Part shown: positions 1-9,144 of the stretch, piece after piece
Numbering within the stretch: position 1 is the first letter of the stretch
Layout of the letters: each line of letters starts with the position of its first letter
Source: Archaeoglobus sp.
Lineage (GTDB): Archaea; Halobacteriota; Archaeoglobi; Archaeoglobales; Archaeoglobaceae
Length of the DNA stretch: 36,400 nucleotides
Direction: 5' to 3'
Assembly: GCA_017656505.1 (NCBI GenBank)
Contig: JACDNU010000024.1
Coordinates: 1-36,400, forward strand
Program-made: the position numbers and the translations under genes
Notes under the pieces: model-generated
Database searches by the model: none
What the model saw: the letters and a program-made list of their open reading frames with translations, nothing else
What the model was told of the DNA's origin: nothing

Positions 1-45
1 GGTTAAGAAGTTTTTGGATATTGGTTAAATTGGTTATGTCAGATA

Positions 46-360
46 CTATAATTTCCTAATTTCTCTAATAACTAGAGGTCTATACTTCTCATCGACTACA
101 TCCAAAACATTCAGTTTTTTATGTTCATATCCGAATAACTCCCTTCCAGCTCTATTAACTTCGATAATATTCCCTTCAAGGTCGGTTAAAAAGAGGATGT
201 CTTCTGCACTTTCCCACAACTCCTTATATTTTCTCTCGTACTCCCCAGCTCTCTCCGGTTTTTTTACCTCTTGGGTTCGAGTTTTCAGTTCAGAAGTTTT
301 CTCTCTACAGTTTCTGATTTTTTTATGAGTATTGCTAACGTTAACATTAGAATTATACAT
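46..360 (-). CDS. PAS-domain fragment, probably a broken sensor gene
   Basis: A 104-residue reading frame. The first 40 residues are charged and coil-like. Residues 45-100 match the first half of a PAS sensor domain (AEDILFLTDLEGNIIEVN, then a RELFGYEHKKL segment typical of the PAS helices). A full PAS domain needs about 100 residues and a following effector domain, and both are missing because the frame stops with TAG at 46-48. In another frame, positions 55 to 1 read EIIVSDITNLTNIQKLL, which resembles the C-terminal PAC segment of PAS proteins (IVSDIT). I infer an internally deleted, frameshifted remnant of a PAS sensor that ran leftward past the window edge. A genuine short PAS protein cannot be excluded. 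Confidence 0.5.
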   Translation of the reverse strand: MYNSNVNVSNTHKKIRNCREKTSELKTRTQEVKKPERAGEYERKYKELWESAEDILFLTDLEGNIIEVNRAGRELFGYEHKKLNVLDVVDEKYRPLVIREIRKL

Positions 361-466
361 ACTACTATGTGTTTATTTTTAAGGTATTTTATTTTTACTA
401 TTGATCGGAAAATTGTTTAAAATTTTGACTCAAAAAATTTTATAAACGCTTCCGAATTTACTTTTT

Positions 467-485
467 CCCAATACCCAGGGAACTA
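467..485. repeat. short inverted repeat downstream of vapC
   Basis: TTCCC and GGGAA arms flank an 8-base loop just after the stop codon of the minus-strand VapC gene at 492. It could form a small hairpin in the vapBC transcript. A role as a transcript end is only a guess, because archaeal termination mostly uses T tracts rather than hairpins. Confidence 0.2.
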
Positions 486-491
486 AATAAC

Positions 492-884
492 CTATACCTC
501 CCTACTTTTCAAAACCCTCACATGCTTTTTTGCAATTTTAAAAAGTCTATCATCATCTGTTACAAGAGTTAAGTTGTTCTTAATGGCCGCATGTAAGTAA
601 GCTGCATCATAAAAAGTCAATCCCTCTTCGATGGCCAGCATTAAAACGTCTCTTGCACTCACCTCAATTTTCTTAAGATTCTCAAAAATCTCCGTCAAAA
701 CTTCTAGAACAATTAAACCTTCCTCTGTTTCAATTCTTCTTTTTAGATAAACCTGTTTCCACACGGCATTCCCAATTTCAAAGATTGCCAAATTCAGGGT
801 GTAGCCACCATCAAATTTATCCAAATTCCCCCGTCCGCAGAGATTTATTATCGCTGAGGAATCAAAAAGCCTGCCGTCTAGCAT
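492..884 (-). CDS. vapC: VapC-type PIN-domain ribonuclease toxin
   Basis: 130 residues, the usual VapC length. PIN domains are Mg2+-dependent RNases with a cluster of acidic residues. The visible candidates are D8 (LFDSSAI), E36 (AIFEIGNAVWK), D93 (FYDAAYLHAA) and D110-D112 (LVTDDDRL). The FYDAAYLHAA segment is especially typical of the family. The gene lies 32 nt downstream of a ribbon-helix-helix antitoxin gene on the same strand, the standard vapBC arrangement. The toxin would cleave RNA when released from its partner; the target cannot be told from sequence. The start is an ATG, the first in the frame. Confidence 0.88.
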   Translation of the reverse strand: MLDGRLFDSSAIINLCGRGNLDKFDGGYTLNLAIFEIGNAVWKQVYLKRRIETEEGLIVLEVLTEIFENLKKIEVSARDVLMLAIEEGLTFYDAAYLHAAIKNNLTLVTDDDRLFKIAKKHVRVLKSREV

Positions 885-916
885 GTTACTTCTTCTATTT
901 CTATACCTCTCCTTCT

Positions 917-1147
917 CTACCTCTCCTCTCTGCTCTCCCTAACAGCCTTAACCCATTCCTCTTCTCCAATCTTTTTTATTATATTTCCCGCCTCCTTAAG
1001 TCTTTCTTGGAGGATTTCTCTCTTCTTCTTTTGGATGCTCTCCTCAACTGCCTTTCTGATGACCTCTGAGGGCTTAATTCCAAATTTTTCCATCTCTTCC
1101 TTTAATTCCTTTCTGATTCTTGCAGAAATTGTTACATAATCTGCCAT
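917..1147 (-). CDS. vapB: VapB-type ribbon-helix-helix antitoxin
   Basis: 76 residues. The N-terminal strand DYVTISARIRKELKEEMEKF followed by PSEVIRKAVEESI is the ribbon-helix-helix pattern of CopG/VapB-like DNA-binding antitoxins. The charged C-terminal half (residues 40-76) would wrap the toxin. It precedes the PIN-domain gene in the same direction, so it probably neutralises the toxin and represses the shared promoter. The partner assignment rests on position and family pattern. Confidence 0.82.
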   Translation of the reverse strand: MADYVTISARIRKELKEEMEKFGIKPSEVIRKAVEESIQKKKREILQERLKEAGNIIKKIGEEEWVKAVRESREER

Positions 1148-1225
1148 GATATCGTTATGTATTACAATAGCGTATTAATATTTTTTGTTACAGAAGACAA
1201 ATTGAATCAAATTAAAAAATAGAAA

Positions 1226-1540
1226 TTAGTACCCTTCATAGGGGAAAAGCTTAATTTGATTGGCAAGCGATGGTTTCCAATTAGCTAAAAACCCTGCAAT
1301 AGATTCTTTCAATGCATCATAGATACTATCTTTGATCTGATAGCTCAGATAAGGGTTAGATCTTCCGGGTTCTTGGATTAAAAAATTTGCCATACCAATA
1401 AACTTACCGTCTGGGCGTTTTACAACTTTAATTTTCAATCTTTCCGGGCAATTTTCAACCACAAATTCCCACTCGCCAACGACCTCGTACGCTTTAGTTA
1501 TGTGTTCCATTTTCAAAAATTCGTCCAATTTTATTTCCAT
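1226..1540 (-). CDS. conserved-looking hypothetical protein
   Basis: I do not recognise this family. The open frame begins at 1552 with TTG, but the ATG at 1540 sits five bases after a GGTGA ribosome binding site and is the better start, giving 104 residues. The product is soluble-looking, with no signal peptide or membrane segment. A stretch of alternating hydrophobic residues (WEFVVENCPERLKIKVVKR, then FIGMANFLIQE) suggests a small beta-sheet domain, followed by amphipathic helix (DSIYDALKESIAGFLANW). It stands alone between vapB and glnK on the minus strand, with A/T-rich DNA on both sides. Confidence 0.6.
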   Translation of the reverse strand: MEIKLDEFLKMEHITKAYEVVGEWEFVVENCPERLKIKVVKRPDGKFIGMANFLIQEPGRSNPYLSYQIKDSIYDALKESIAGFLANWKPSLANQIKLFPYEGY

Positions 1541-1660
1541 TTCTTTCACCAAAGTATATTATACTGAACTATAAAACATTATGCATTTTTTAAATTTTAT
1601 TTTTATAAAAGCTTCTAAAAGGTCTCGCAATAAAAATTGGTAAAATTCACTGCAAAATAA

Positions 1661-2002
<342 letters not shown>

Positions 2003-2020
2003 CTAAGCTTATCCCAAGCC

Positions 2021-3223
2021 TCAAGCATAAGCAACCTCTCCATGCTGGGAGATGTCCAAGCCAACGTATTCCTCTTCCTCGCTAACTCTCAGACCGATTA
2101 CAGCATCTACAGCCTTGGCAAGAATGAGGGTTACTATGAAGGCATAGGCAACAGTAACAAGCACAGCTACGATTTGCGGAATTAAGAGATCCGTACTGCC
2201 ATAGAATACCCCAGCATACCCGTTGATCGCTTTATTTGCAAATAAAGCTATTGCAAGGCTCCCCCACAAGCCACCAATCCCGTGTATCGCCCATGCATCC
2301 AAGCTCTCATCCAATCCAGCCTTAATTCTGTAATCCATCGCCTTGTAGCATATGAATCCCGCAACGAGCCCGATTACTACTGCCCCTCTAACGTCTATGA
2401 AGCCGGCCGCTGGTGTTACAGCCGCTAAACCGGCTATGGCACCGCTGATGATGCTCAACGAACCAGGCTTCCCCCAGCCCATGATGCCAGCATCCAAACT
2501 GCTGCAGCAACCATGGCTGCGACGTTTGTCACAACAATAGCATTTGCTGCCAAACCATTGGCTGCTAAAGCACTCCCTCCGTTAAATCCAAACCACCCAA
2601 ACCAGAGCAAAGCTCCCCCAAGCAAGGTTAACGGGATGTTATGCGGCTCGATTGAGACCTCTCCAAACTCCCTCCTCCTACCCATCACCATCGCTAGGGC
2701 TAAGGCTGAGAATCCAGAGCTGACATGCACAACCATTCCGCCAGCGAAATCCAGAGCTCCAAGCTTTGCTAGCCATCCACCTCCCCAAAACCAGTGAGCG
2801 AAGGGGTTGTATACGAGGAAAACCCAAAGCAAGCCAAATACGATGAATCCTTCCAGCTTTTGATCTCTCTGCTACGGCTGAAACGAGAATTGCCAGGGTC
2901 ACTACAGCAAACATCATCTGGTAGAGCATGAACGCCAAATGCGGGATTTTTGTGCCTTCAAAAGCCTCAAACCCGACGTTGTTTAGGCAGAAGTAGTTCA
3001 AGTTGCCTATGAAACCTCCCACATCCTGGCCAAAGGAAAGAGAATATCCTACAACCACCCATTGAATTCCCACGATGATTAACGAGATAAAAGCTAAGGT
3101 TATCAGCGCAACTGCATTCTTTCTCCTTACCATCCCTCCGTAGAACAACCCCACTCCCGGAGTCATCAGCATTACCAATGCCGTTGAAACGAGTATCCAT
3201 GCGGTATCGCCTGAATCTATCAT
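2021..3223 (-). pseudogene. amt: ammonium transporter Amt, interrupted by two compensating frameshifts
   Basis: Read together, three overlapping frames give an Amt protein of about 400 residues, the full family length, with a start at 3223 after GGTGATGGG. Frame one covers MIDSGDTAWILVSTALVMLM to about SAVAERSK. It then shifts at an A run (TTTT on the plus strand, 2858-2861, one base too many). The second frame covers [20 protein letters not shown] to WMLASWAG. It shifts back at a G run (CCCCC on the plus strand, 2471-2475, one base too few). The original frame then runs from [15 protein letters not shown] to the typical end GLDISQHGE. Amt/Rh channels carry ammonium across the membrane through 11 segments. 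Two opposite errors in homopolymers point to sequencing or assembly error, but a real pseudogene remains possible. It forms an operon with glnK. Confidence 0.85.
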
Positions 3224-3253
3224 CCCATCACCAAGCTGAGAGACTGCCCATTG

Positions 3254-3306
3254 ATTTTAAATATATTTAATACATTTTCACAAAAATGATGTTTAAGTTC
3301 ACAAAA
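3254..3306 (-). promoter_or_regulatory. amt-glnK promoter region with a direct repeat
   Basis: An A/T-only stretch at 3254-3272, read on the minus strand as ATTAAATATATTTAAAA, is a good TATA box about 35 nt before the amt start at 3223. Just upstream of it for amt, the 9-mer TTCACAAAA occurs twice on the plus strand (3277-3285 and 3298-3306), 21 bases apart, or two helical turns. That spacing fits a dimeric activator or repressor site. The function is inference. Confidence 0.45.
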
Positions 3307-3338
3307 CTTTAGTAAAAAATAAAAACTCTAAAAATTTT

Positions 3339-3352
3339 TTGAATTAATTCAA
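3339..3352. repeat. perfect 14-bp palindrome TTGAATTAATTCAA
   Basis: The sequence equals its own reverse complement over 14 bases. It lies between the divergent amt and nadE genes, about 90 nt before the nadE start. It could be an operator, though A/T-rich DNA produces such palindromes by chance fairly often. Confidence 0.35.
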
Positions 3353-3403
3353 TTTACTTTGAATATCCTAAAGTTTGCTCTAATGTCACGACTTGCTAAA
3401 AGC

Positions 3404-3411
3404 TTTTATTT
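3404..3411 (+). promoter_or_regulatory. TATA-like box of nadE
   Basis: TTTTATTT starts about 28 bases before the nadE ATG at 3432. With the usual archaeal TATA-to-start-site distance, transcription would begin at or next to the start codon. No ribosome binding site is seen, which agrees with a leaderless transcript. Confidence 0.4.
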
Positions 3412-3431
3412 TTGAATTCTGAATTTTGAAC

Positions 3432-5153
3432 ATGCGAGATTTCAGAATCGCAGTCGCCCAGATAAATCCGATAGTGGGAGATCTCGATTACAATTCCAAG
3501 AAGATACTCGAGGGCATAAAAAAAGCCGAAGAGATGATGGCAGACCTAGTTTGCTTCCCCGAACTTGTTCTTCCCGGCTACCCTCCTGAAGATCTGCTTT
3601 TAAAGCCGCAGTTCGTTGAGGATAACCTTAAAGCTTTGGAAAAAATTGCCAAAGAGACTGGCGATGTTGTGGCTGTGGTCGGGTTTGTTGATGCTGAAGA
3701 CGACATCTATAATGCTGCAGCGGTAATCTACGAGGGGGAAATTAAGGGAGTTTACCGCAAGATGTTCCTCCCTAACTACAGCGTCTTTGATGAAGAAAGA
3801 TACTTCCAGGCTGGAAAGGAGCCGAACATCTTCGTCATAAATGAAGTTAATGTTGGAATAACGATTTGTGAAGACATCAGGTATGCTGACGGGCCGGCTC
3901 TGACCCAAAGTCTAAACGGGGCTGAACTAATTGTCAATCTCTCATCATCTCCATACCATGTTGGGAAAAGGGACTTCAGAAAGAGGATGCTTTCTACAAG
4001 GGCATCAGACTACTGCGTTTACGTTGCATATACGAACCTAGTTGGAGGACAGGATGAGCTCGTCTTCGATGGAGGTAGCATGGTTTTTGACGCAGACGGA
4101 ACGTTGATCGCCCAAGCAAAGATTTTTGAGGAGGACTTTCTAGTTGTTGACTTGAATCCCGATGGAATTTTCAGGAGAAGGCTGCATGATCCGAGAAGGA
4201 GGAAGGAGAAGCTGAAGGCTCAGATGATCGAAAAAATTTTTGTCTGTAAGAGTACCAAACAAAGGCAGGAGATTAAACCAAGGGTTGAAGAGGATTTAAA
4301 AATTGAGGAGGAAGTTTTCAAAGCTCTCGTTACAGGTACGAGAGATTATGTCAGAAAGAATGGATTTCAGAGGGTTCTTATTGGTTTAAGCGGCGGGATC
4401 GATTCATCGCTCGTGGCAGCCATAGCAGTCGAAGCCTTGGGAAATGAGAACGTTGTGGGCGTTATCATGCCTTCTCGCTTCACGTCCAAGGCCAGTATTG
4501 AGGATGCCGAAATACTTGCGAAAAATCTTGGGATTGAAATTGTTAGAATACCAATTACGAAAATTTTTGAGAGCTATCTCGATGAACTGAGGGATTCATT
4601 CAAGGGCAAGCCTTGGGACACTACAGAGGAAAACATCCAAGCTAGGATAAGGGGAAACATCCTAATGGCCTTATCGAACAAATTTGGCTACTTAGTGCTA
4701 ACTACCGGCAACAAGAGTGAGATGAGCGTTGGTTATGCAACTCTTTACGGCGACATGGCTGGGGGATTTGCTGTCATAAAGGACGTGTTCAAAACGATGG
4801 TTTACAGAATAGCTAAATACATAAACGAGAGGTCGGGAAAAGAAGTGATTCCAGCTAGAATATTTGAGAAACCTCCTTCCGCCGAGCTCAGAGAAGATCA
4901 AAAAGATGAGGATGATCTCCCGCCCTATAGCATTCTCGATCCGATCCTTAAAGCCTACATCGAAGAGGATAGAGCCTTTGATGAGATCGTTGCCCAAGGA
5001 TTCGATGAGGATCTCGTTAAAAGAATCATAAAGATGGTCGACAGGAATGAGTACAAGCGAAGGCAGGCTCCTCCGGGCATAAAGATTACGCCTAGAGCTT
5101 TTGGAAAGGACAGGAGGCTACCGATAACTAACAGGTACGCCCCTTGGAAATAG
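3432..5153 (+). CDS. nadE: glutamine-dependent NAD+ synthetase
   Basis: 573 residues from the ATG at 3432; the frame also has a TTG six bases earlier. It amidates nicotinate adenine dinucleotide to NAD+, the last step of NAD synthesis. The N-terminal carbon-nitrogen hydrolase domain (about residues 1-265) takes ammonia from glutamine, and its Glu-Lys-Cys triad is visible at E44 ([11 protein letters not shown]), K110 (YRKMFLPN) and C146 (ITICEDIRY). The C-terminal synthetase domain carries the ATP-binding SGGIDSS motif at 320-326, then [20 protein letters not shown] and [20 protein letters not shown], all family hallmarks. It is a single gene, divergent from amt. This fused form, common in bacteria, lets the cell use glutamine rather than free ammonia. 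Confidence 0.96.
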   Translation: MRDFRIAVAQINPIVGDLDYNSKKILEGIKKAEEMMADLVCFPELVLPGYPPEDLLLKPQFVEDNLKALEKIAKETGDVVAVVGFVDAEDDIYNAAAVIYEGEIKGVYRKMFLPNYSVFDEERYFQAGKEPNIFVINEVNVGITICEDIRYADGPALTQSLNGAELIVNLSSSPYHVGKRDFRKRMLSTRASDYCVYVAYTNLVGGQDELVFDGGSMVFDADGTLIAQAKIFEEDFLVVDLNPDGIFRRRLHDPRRRKEKLKAQMIEKIFVCKSTKQRQEIKPRVEEDLKIEEEVFKALVTGTRDYVRKNGFQRVLIGLSGGIDSSLVAAIAVEALGNENVVGVIMPSRFTSKASIEDAEILAKNLGIEIVRIPITKIFESYLDELRDSFKGKPWDTTEENIQARIRGNILMALSNKFGYLVLTTGNKSEMSVGYATLYGDMAGGFAVIKDVFKTMVYRIAKYINERSGKEVIPARIFEKPPSAELREDQKDEDDLPPYSILDPILKAYIEEDRAFDEIVAQGFDEDLVKRIIKMVDRNEYKRRQAPPGIKITPRAFGKDRRLPITNRYAPWK

Positions 5154-5262
5154 CCCAAAACTTTAAAATATTTTTAACAAAAATAGCGTATTACTGTTGA
5201 AATTTCACTAAAAATATTGGTGAATCATAAAATTTTTAAACCATTTGGAAAAGCGAAATCTC

Positions 5263-5787
5263 ATGAAAAACCCCTTGCGCACGACAATAGCCTTTGATGA
5301 AGAGACTGCCGGGATATTTGAAAAGCTGAAAGAGGAAAAACTATCGCAGAGTGAAATAGTTCGAAACGCCCTTAAATTCTACTACCTTTTCAGACAGCTT
5401 GAAAAGTACGACATGGAAAAGTTGAAAATTTACGTTGAAATGCTCTCCGAGGGGGAGCACGTTATCCTCGATCTGGATCATCTCGTTATTCTACTCGACA
5501 TAGTTGAAAAGTACAAAGATGAGGGATTTTGGGAACTGCACAAAGAGATTGCAAGGAATCACGCAGAGCAGTTTTCAGGAATGACGATTGAGGAAATTTT
5601 ACGAAGGCTCGAGGCGTGCAACTTTTTTAGACTCGGCAGGAGTGGAAGTGAATACGTTCTAGTTTTTGGCAGCGATCACATTAAGAAGTTCATGAGGGTA
5701 TTTTTGGAAGAAGTTCTTGAGGGATTAAAAAAGAAATTCGAGATTAGAGAGAATCTCACCAAAATAAGGATAGGGGTTAAAGATTGA
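5263..5787 (+). CDS. ribbon-helix-helix transcriptional regulator
   Basis: 174 residues from the ATG at 5263; a TTG 18 bases upstream is less likely because a TTTTTAAA box at 5233-5240 lies about 25 bases before the ATG, the pattern of a leaderless transcript. Residues 3-45 (LRTTIAFDEETAGIFEKL, then LSQSEIVRNALKFYYLF) form a ribbon-helix-helix DNA-binding unit. The rest (about 50-174) is a larger helical and mixed domain ending in a basic helix (FLEEVLEGLKKKFEI), probably for dimerisation or sensing. I know of similar two-part regulators in Archaeoglobales, but the ligand and targets are unknown. It ends 83 nt before the amidase gene, which it might control. Confidence 0.75.
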   Translation: MKNPLRTTIAFDEETAGIFEKLKEEKLSQSEIVRNALKFYYLFRQLEKYDMEKLKIYVEMLSEGEHVILDLDHLVILLDIVEKYKDEGFWELHKEIARNHAEQFSGMTIEEILRRLEACNFFRLGRSGSEYVLVFGSDHIKKFMRVFLEEVLEGLKKKFEIRENLTKIRIGVKD

Positions 5788-5870
5788 GCTCAGAGATAAG
5801 CAAAAACAAGCAAAATTTCACAATTCGATTAATTTTTCTATTATGAAAGAGAGCTATTCTAGGTGATAAA

Positions 5871-7250
5871 ATGGATTTCTGGATTAGCGCATATGAGCTT
5901 GTTGAGAGGTTAAAAAGCGATTTGAAGGCAAGTGAAGTAGTTGAAATGTATCTTGAAAGGATAAAGGAGCTAAATCCAAAGATAAACGCCTTTATAACAA
6001 TTAACGAAAATGCAGTAAAGGAAGCTAAGGAAGTTGAGAAAGAGCTTGGGAAGGAAGACAAACCTCTTGCTGGTCTGCCCATAGCGGTCAAGGACAACGT
6101 TGAGACGAAGGGAATTCGAACGACCTATGCATCCAAGTTCTATGAAAATTACGTACCGCAAGAGGATGCTGTTATTATTGAAAGACTTAAAAAGGCTGGA
6201 GCAGTTATAGTAGGAAAAACGAATTTGCCTGAGCTGGGTTTGATAGCTTACACAGACAACCCACTTTTCGGCCCTACAAGAAATCCTTGGGATCTGGAAA
6301 GAACGGTAGGCGGTTCAAGCGGTGGAAGTGCCGCTGCAGTCGCTGCCGGAATGATTCCTGTGGCAACCGGAAATGATGGAGGGGGCAGCATAAGGATTCC
6401 AGCAGCGTTCTGCAATCTTTTTGGTTTGAAACCCAGTTTTGGCAGAATTCCATGCCATCCATCAATGCCGATCTTCATAGGTTTGCATTCGGAAGGTTTT
6501 CTAACAAGGTATGTGGAAGACACAGCCTTACTCCTTGATCTGACTGCCGGAAGGGATGAGAGGGACATGCATTCGTTACCAAAGCATCTAAGCTATGTTG
6601 AGGCCATAAAAGATCCTGTTGATGGCTTGAAGATCGCATTCTCACCCAATCTGGGATATGCGGTTGTTGATCCAGAGGTCGAGGGGATAGTAAGGAATGC
6701 TGTTTCTAAACTGGAAAAGTTTGGGGAGGTTGAAGAAATTGATATAAACGTTCCAAGTCTAGAGATGGAGCTTGTAACGAAGGTCGTGCTTGAAGTTACC
6801 ACGATGATGGGAGATAGGATGGAAGAATGGAAAAAGATCACTTATCCACCATATCTTGGTTTTATGGCTTTGGCGGAGTCTTTGAGCTACAAAGAATACA
6901 TAAAAATTGAGGAAAGAAAAATGGAGCTGTGGAAAGCTCTAAAGCAAGTGTTCCAGGACTATGACTTTCTGGTTACACCCACTGTTGCGGTACCACCTTT
7001 CAAGCTTGGAGACATCGGAGTTTCAGAGATAGATGGAAAACCCGTAACACCTTTAGCGTGGATGCCATTCACCTATCCGTTTAACTTCACCCAACAGCCA
7101 GCAGCATCTCTTCCAGCAGGATTTACGAAGGATGGTCTGCCAGTAGGAATGCAGATACTCGGTAAGCATTTCAGGGATGCCGATGTTTTGAGGGTTTCAA
7201 AGGCATATCAGGACATAAGTCCTTGGCAGGAGGCTAGGCCTTTTGATTAA
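5871..7250 (+). CDS. amidase signature family hydrolase
   Basis: 459 residues, starting at an ATG after the ribosome binding site AGGTGAT. It has the Ser-cisSer-Lys triad of amidase signature enzymes: K74 (AVKDNVE), cis-Ser S149 ([10 protein letters not shown]) and nucleophile S173 ([10 protein letters not shown]), with the same spacing as in fatty-acid amide hydrolase (99 and 24 residues). These enzymes hydrolyse amide bonds. GatA, the Glu/Asp-tRNA amidotransferase subunit, usually reads TDTGGSIRQPA; here the motif is [12 protein letters not shown], and no gatB or gatC lies nearby, so a stand-alone amidase is favoured. The substrate cannot be read from sequence. Confidence 0.88.
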   Translation: MDFWISAYELVERLKSDLKASEVVEMYLERIKELNPKINAFITINENAVKEAKEVEKELGKEDKPLAGLPIAVKDNVETKGIRTTYASKFYENYVPQEDAVIIERLKKAGAVIVGKTNLPELGLIAYTDNPLFGPTRNPWDLERTVGGSSGGSAAAVAAGMIPVATGNDGGGSIRIPAAFCNLFGLKPSFGRIPCHPSMPIFIGLHSEGFLTRYVEDTALLLDLTAGRDERDMHSLPKHLSYVEAIKDPVDGLKIAFSPNLGYAVVDPEVEGIVRNAVSKLEKFGEVEEIDINVPSLEMELVTKVVLEVTTMMGDRMEEWKKITYPPYLGFMALAESLSYKEYIKIEERKMELWKALKQVFQDYDFLVTPTVAVPPFKLGDIGVSEIDGKPVTPLAWMPFTYPFNFTQQPAASLPAGFTKDGLPVGMQILGKHFRDADVLRVSKAYQDISPWQEARPFD

Positions 7251-7325
7251 CCTTTTGATCTTGACTTGCTTTAAATTCACTTATTTTTCTCTTTTCCTTT
7301 TAATTATTCTGGCAAAATGGAAATT

Positions 7326-7757
7326 TTATTTGCTATCTAAAATCAAATGCTCAATTGTGAAAACAGCTACGAGCTCATTTTCCACAAAACACCTAACATC
7401 CCAAACGGCTATTTTATCCCCCATCCTCAAAGCTCTGGCCTCGGCAACCACTTTTCCCTCCTTAACTGGCTTGAGGAATTGTCCATGACCTGAGGTTGTT
7501 GTTGCGAGCTTGGAATAGCTGAAAATACAGCATCCCGTAGTTAATGTATCTGCGAGGGTGAAGATAGTCCCACCATGGAGAGTTCGAGCTGGATTGAAAT
7601 TGCTCTCCTCAACAACCATCTCTGCCCTCCCAAATCCATTTCTCATCTCTGTTATGACCATTCCAATTTTTCCAGCAAATGAATTTGCAATAATGCCGTT
7701 CATAGCATTCAGAAGCTCTTCATTCGTAAGATCTGAAAAATCGAATCTCAATCTCAA
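7326..7757 (-). CDS. hotdog-fold thioesterase (PaaI-like)
   Basis: The frame opens at 7766 with GTG, but that GTG is part of the ribosome binding site GAGGTG. The TTG at 7757, six bases further on, is the more likely start and gives 143 residues. The hotdog thioesterase pattern is clear: NFNPARTLHGGTIFTLADTL forms the central helix and the substrate side, followed by the sheet strands QFLKPVKEGKVVAEARALRM and KIAVWDVRCF. Members hydrolyse acyl-CoA thioesters, often phenylacetyl-CoA-type or hydroxybenzoyl-CoA substrates. The segment HGG followed by a helix with Asp (ADTL) is the usual active-site region. It is the last gene of the minus-strand run that begins with fwdD, but with its own upstream gap. 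Confidence 0.85.
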   Translation of the reverse strand: MRLRFDFSDLTNEELLNAMNGIIANSFAGKIGMVITEMRNGFGRAEMVVEESNFNPARTLHGGTIFTLADTLTTGCCIFSYSKLATTTSGHGQFLKPVKEGKVVAEARALRMGDKIAVWDVRCFVENELVAVFTIEHLILDSK

Positions 7758-7829
7758 ATCGAACACCTCTTTGATCTAAAACCGTGGTGGGACAAAAGTT
7801 ATTATGCTAATCTGATTAATTAACCCCGA

Positions 7830-8414
7830 TTAATCCACAACACCCTCAAATTCCTCAAGAAGTTTTATATGTCTCTCCAAAACATCCGGTTGGTTTGAAA
7901 ATTTCTCTTTTACAGCCCTCAGATATTCCTCTTTGCTAAGAACTTTCCGGTTTGAAACTAGGTTATCCGCTAAAGCAACAATTTTCTCCTCTATCGTTTC
8001 GGGAATGTAGTCTTTCTCTGGCAAACCAAAGCTTTTCGCCTCCTTGGCTGTCAAACCGGCTCCTATATGTCTCTCCACTATTTTGGCAATTCTCTCATCG
8101 AATCCGTCTTTTCTTAGCATCTCAGCTCCGATTACAGCATGATCCATCCCGTGACTTCTGCATCTTCCAACATCGTGGAGCATCGCTCCTGCGAGAACGA
8201 GCTTTCTGCTTTCTTCATCAAGTTTGAGTCTCTCAGCTATCTTTGTAGCAACATCAACCACAACGAGTATGTGCCTGAAAACCTCCTCATCAACCCTTTC
8301 TTTAAGGTACGCTGTCAAAATTTCAGCTATCTCCTTCTCGCTCTTTTCGAGGAGTCTGGAATAAGGACTCTCCCGAGTATTTGTGGAATTCAATTTTTTT
8401 GATTCCAAGCTCAT
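7830..8414 (-). CDS. HD-domain phosphohydrolase
   Basis: 194 residues. The HD metal-binding pattern is visible: H (FRHILVVVDVA), HD (AMLHDVGRC), then H (GMDHAVIGAEML), followed by IVERHIGAG. This matches the small archaeal HD proteins annotated as putative hydrolases (TIGR00295-like, from memory). They probably cleave phosphoester bonds of nucleotides; the substrate is unknown. The ATG at 8414 lies 13 nt after the fwdC stop but has no clear ribosome binding site, only a T-rich stretch. Co-transcription with the fwd operon is possible but not shown. Confidence 0.8.
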   Translation of the reverse strand: MSLESKKLNSTNTRESPYSRLLEKSEKEIAEILTAYLKERVDEEVFRHILVVVDVATKIAERLKLDEESRKLVLAGAMLHDVGRCRSHGMDHAVIGAEMLRKDGFDERIAKIVERHIGAGLTAKEAKSFGLPEKDYIPETIEEKIVALADNLVSNRKVLSKEEYLRAVKEKFSNQPDVLERHIKLLEEFEGVVD

Positions 8415-8427
8415 GGGATTAAAAAAG

Positions 8428-9132
8428 TTAAAATTGGGTGATTTTACCCTTTCCTCCTACGTTAACATCTCCTTCAAAACCATCTTCGACTTTCTTGAAC
8501 CCTGGAACTACTTCGAAGCTCCCTTTTACCTTGATAACCCCGCCTTTCATGTCTCCACCAACGAATCCACAGCTCCCATGGATCGTTATTGTCCCATCCT
8601 TCATCTCTGTGCCAATGAAGTCTCCTGCGTTGCCGAAAATTTCGATCTCACCACCACCCATCTTTTCTCCGATGTAGTTGGATACGTTGCCCCTGATCGT
8701 TATCTTGCCACCACTCATCCCAGTCATGTCTCCCCAGTAGGCACAGCCGACATAGTTTCTTGCATTTCCTTCAACAACGATTTCTCCGCCTTTCATCTCT
8801 GCTCCAACCCAGTCAAGAGCGTTTCCCTCAACAACGATCTTTCCTCCAGTCATATACGCGCCAAGATGATCGCCGATGTCTCCTTTGACAACGATCTCCC
8901 CATCATCCATCCTCGCTCCAACCCACTTCACCATGCTGAAATCTCCATCGAGGACTAGCTTTGCATCATCGCCTTCTTTGGAGATCTCAAAAAGGTCGCC
9001 GAGCTTGGTCTTCTCCTTCCCATAGTAAACCTGGAAGTTTGAGATTTCGTCTGAGCTTAAAGTGGCGAGCTGAGGTGTTATCTCTGCCTCCACACTAACC
9101 TCAAAATCGATTTTTGGTTTTAGCTTTAGCAT
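8428..9132 (-). CDS. fwdC: formylmethanofuran dehydrogenase subunit C
   Basis: 234 residues from the ATG at 9132; a GTG at 9141 lies inside the GGTGAGGGGTGAT ribosome binding region and is less likely. From about residue 70 the protein is a run of repeats of the type GGEIVVEGNA-WVGAEM, the GXGXG right-handed beta-helix shared with glutamate synthase alpha. In the Fwd complex this subunit lines the path between the FwdA and FwdB active sites. It is the last structural gene of fwdDBAC, and its ribosome binding site overlaps the fwdA stop codon. The assignment to the tungsten (Fwd) rather than the molybdenum (Fmd) isoenzyme cannot be made from sequence; the symbol is used generically. Confidence 0.94.
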   Translation of the reverse strand: MLKLKPKIDFEVSVEAEITPQLATLSSDEISNFQVYYGKEKTKLGDLFEISKEGDDAKLVLDGDFSMVKWVGARMDDGEIVVKGDIGDHLGAYMTGGKIVVEGNALDWVGAEMKGGEIVVEGNARNYVGCAYWGDMTGMSGGKITIRGNVSNYIGEKMGGGEIEIFGNAGDFIGTEMKDGTITIHGSCGFVGGDMKGGVIKVKGSFEVVPGFKKVEDGFEGDVNVGGKGKITQF

Positions 9133-9144
9133 GGCTATCACCCC

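Noticed and set aside
5871-7250. GatA subunit of the tRNA-dependent amidotransferase
   Set aside because: The nucleophile motif reads [12 protein letters not shown] rather than TDTGGSIRQPA, and gatB and gatC are absent.
8383-8958. Long plus-strand open frame of 191 codons opposite fwdC
   Set aside because: It is a shadow of the repetitive fwdC codons on the other strand, which has strong family support.
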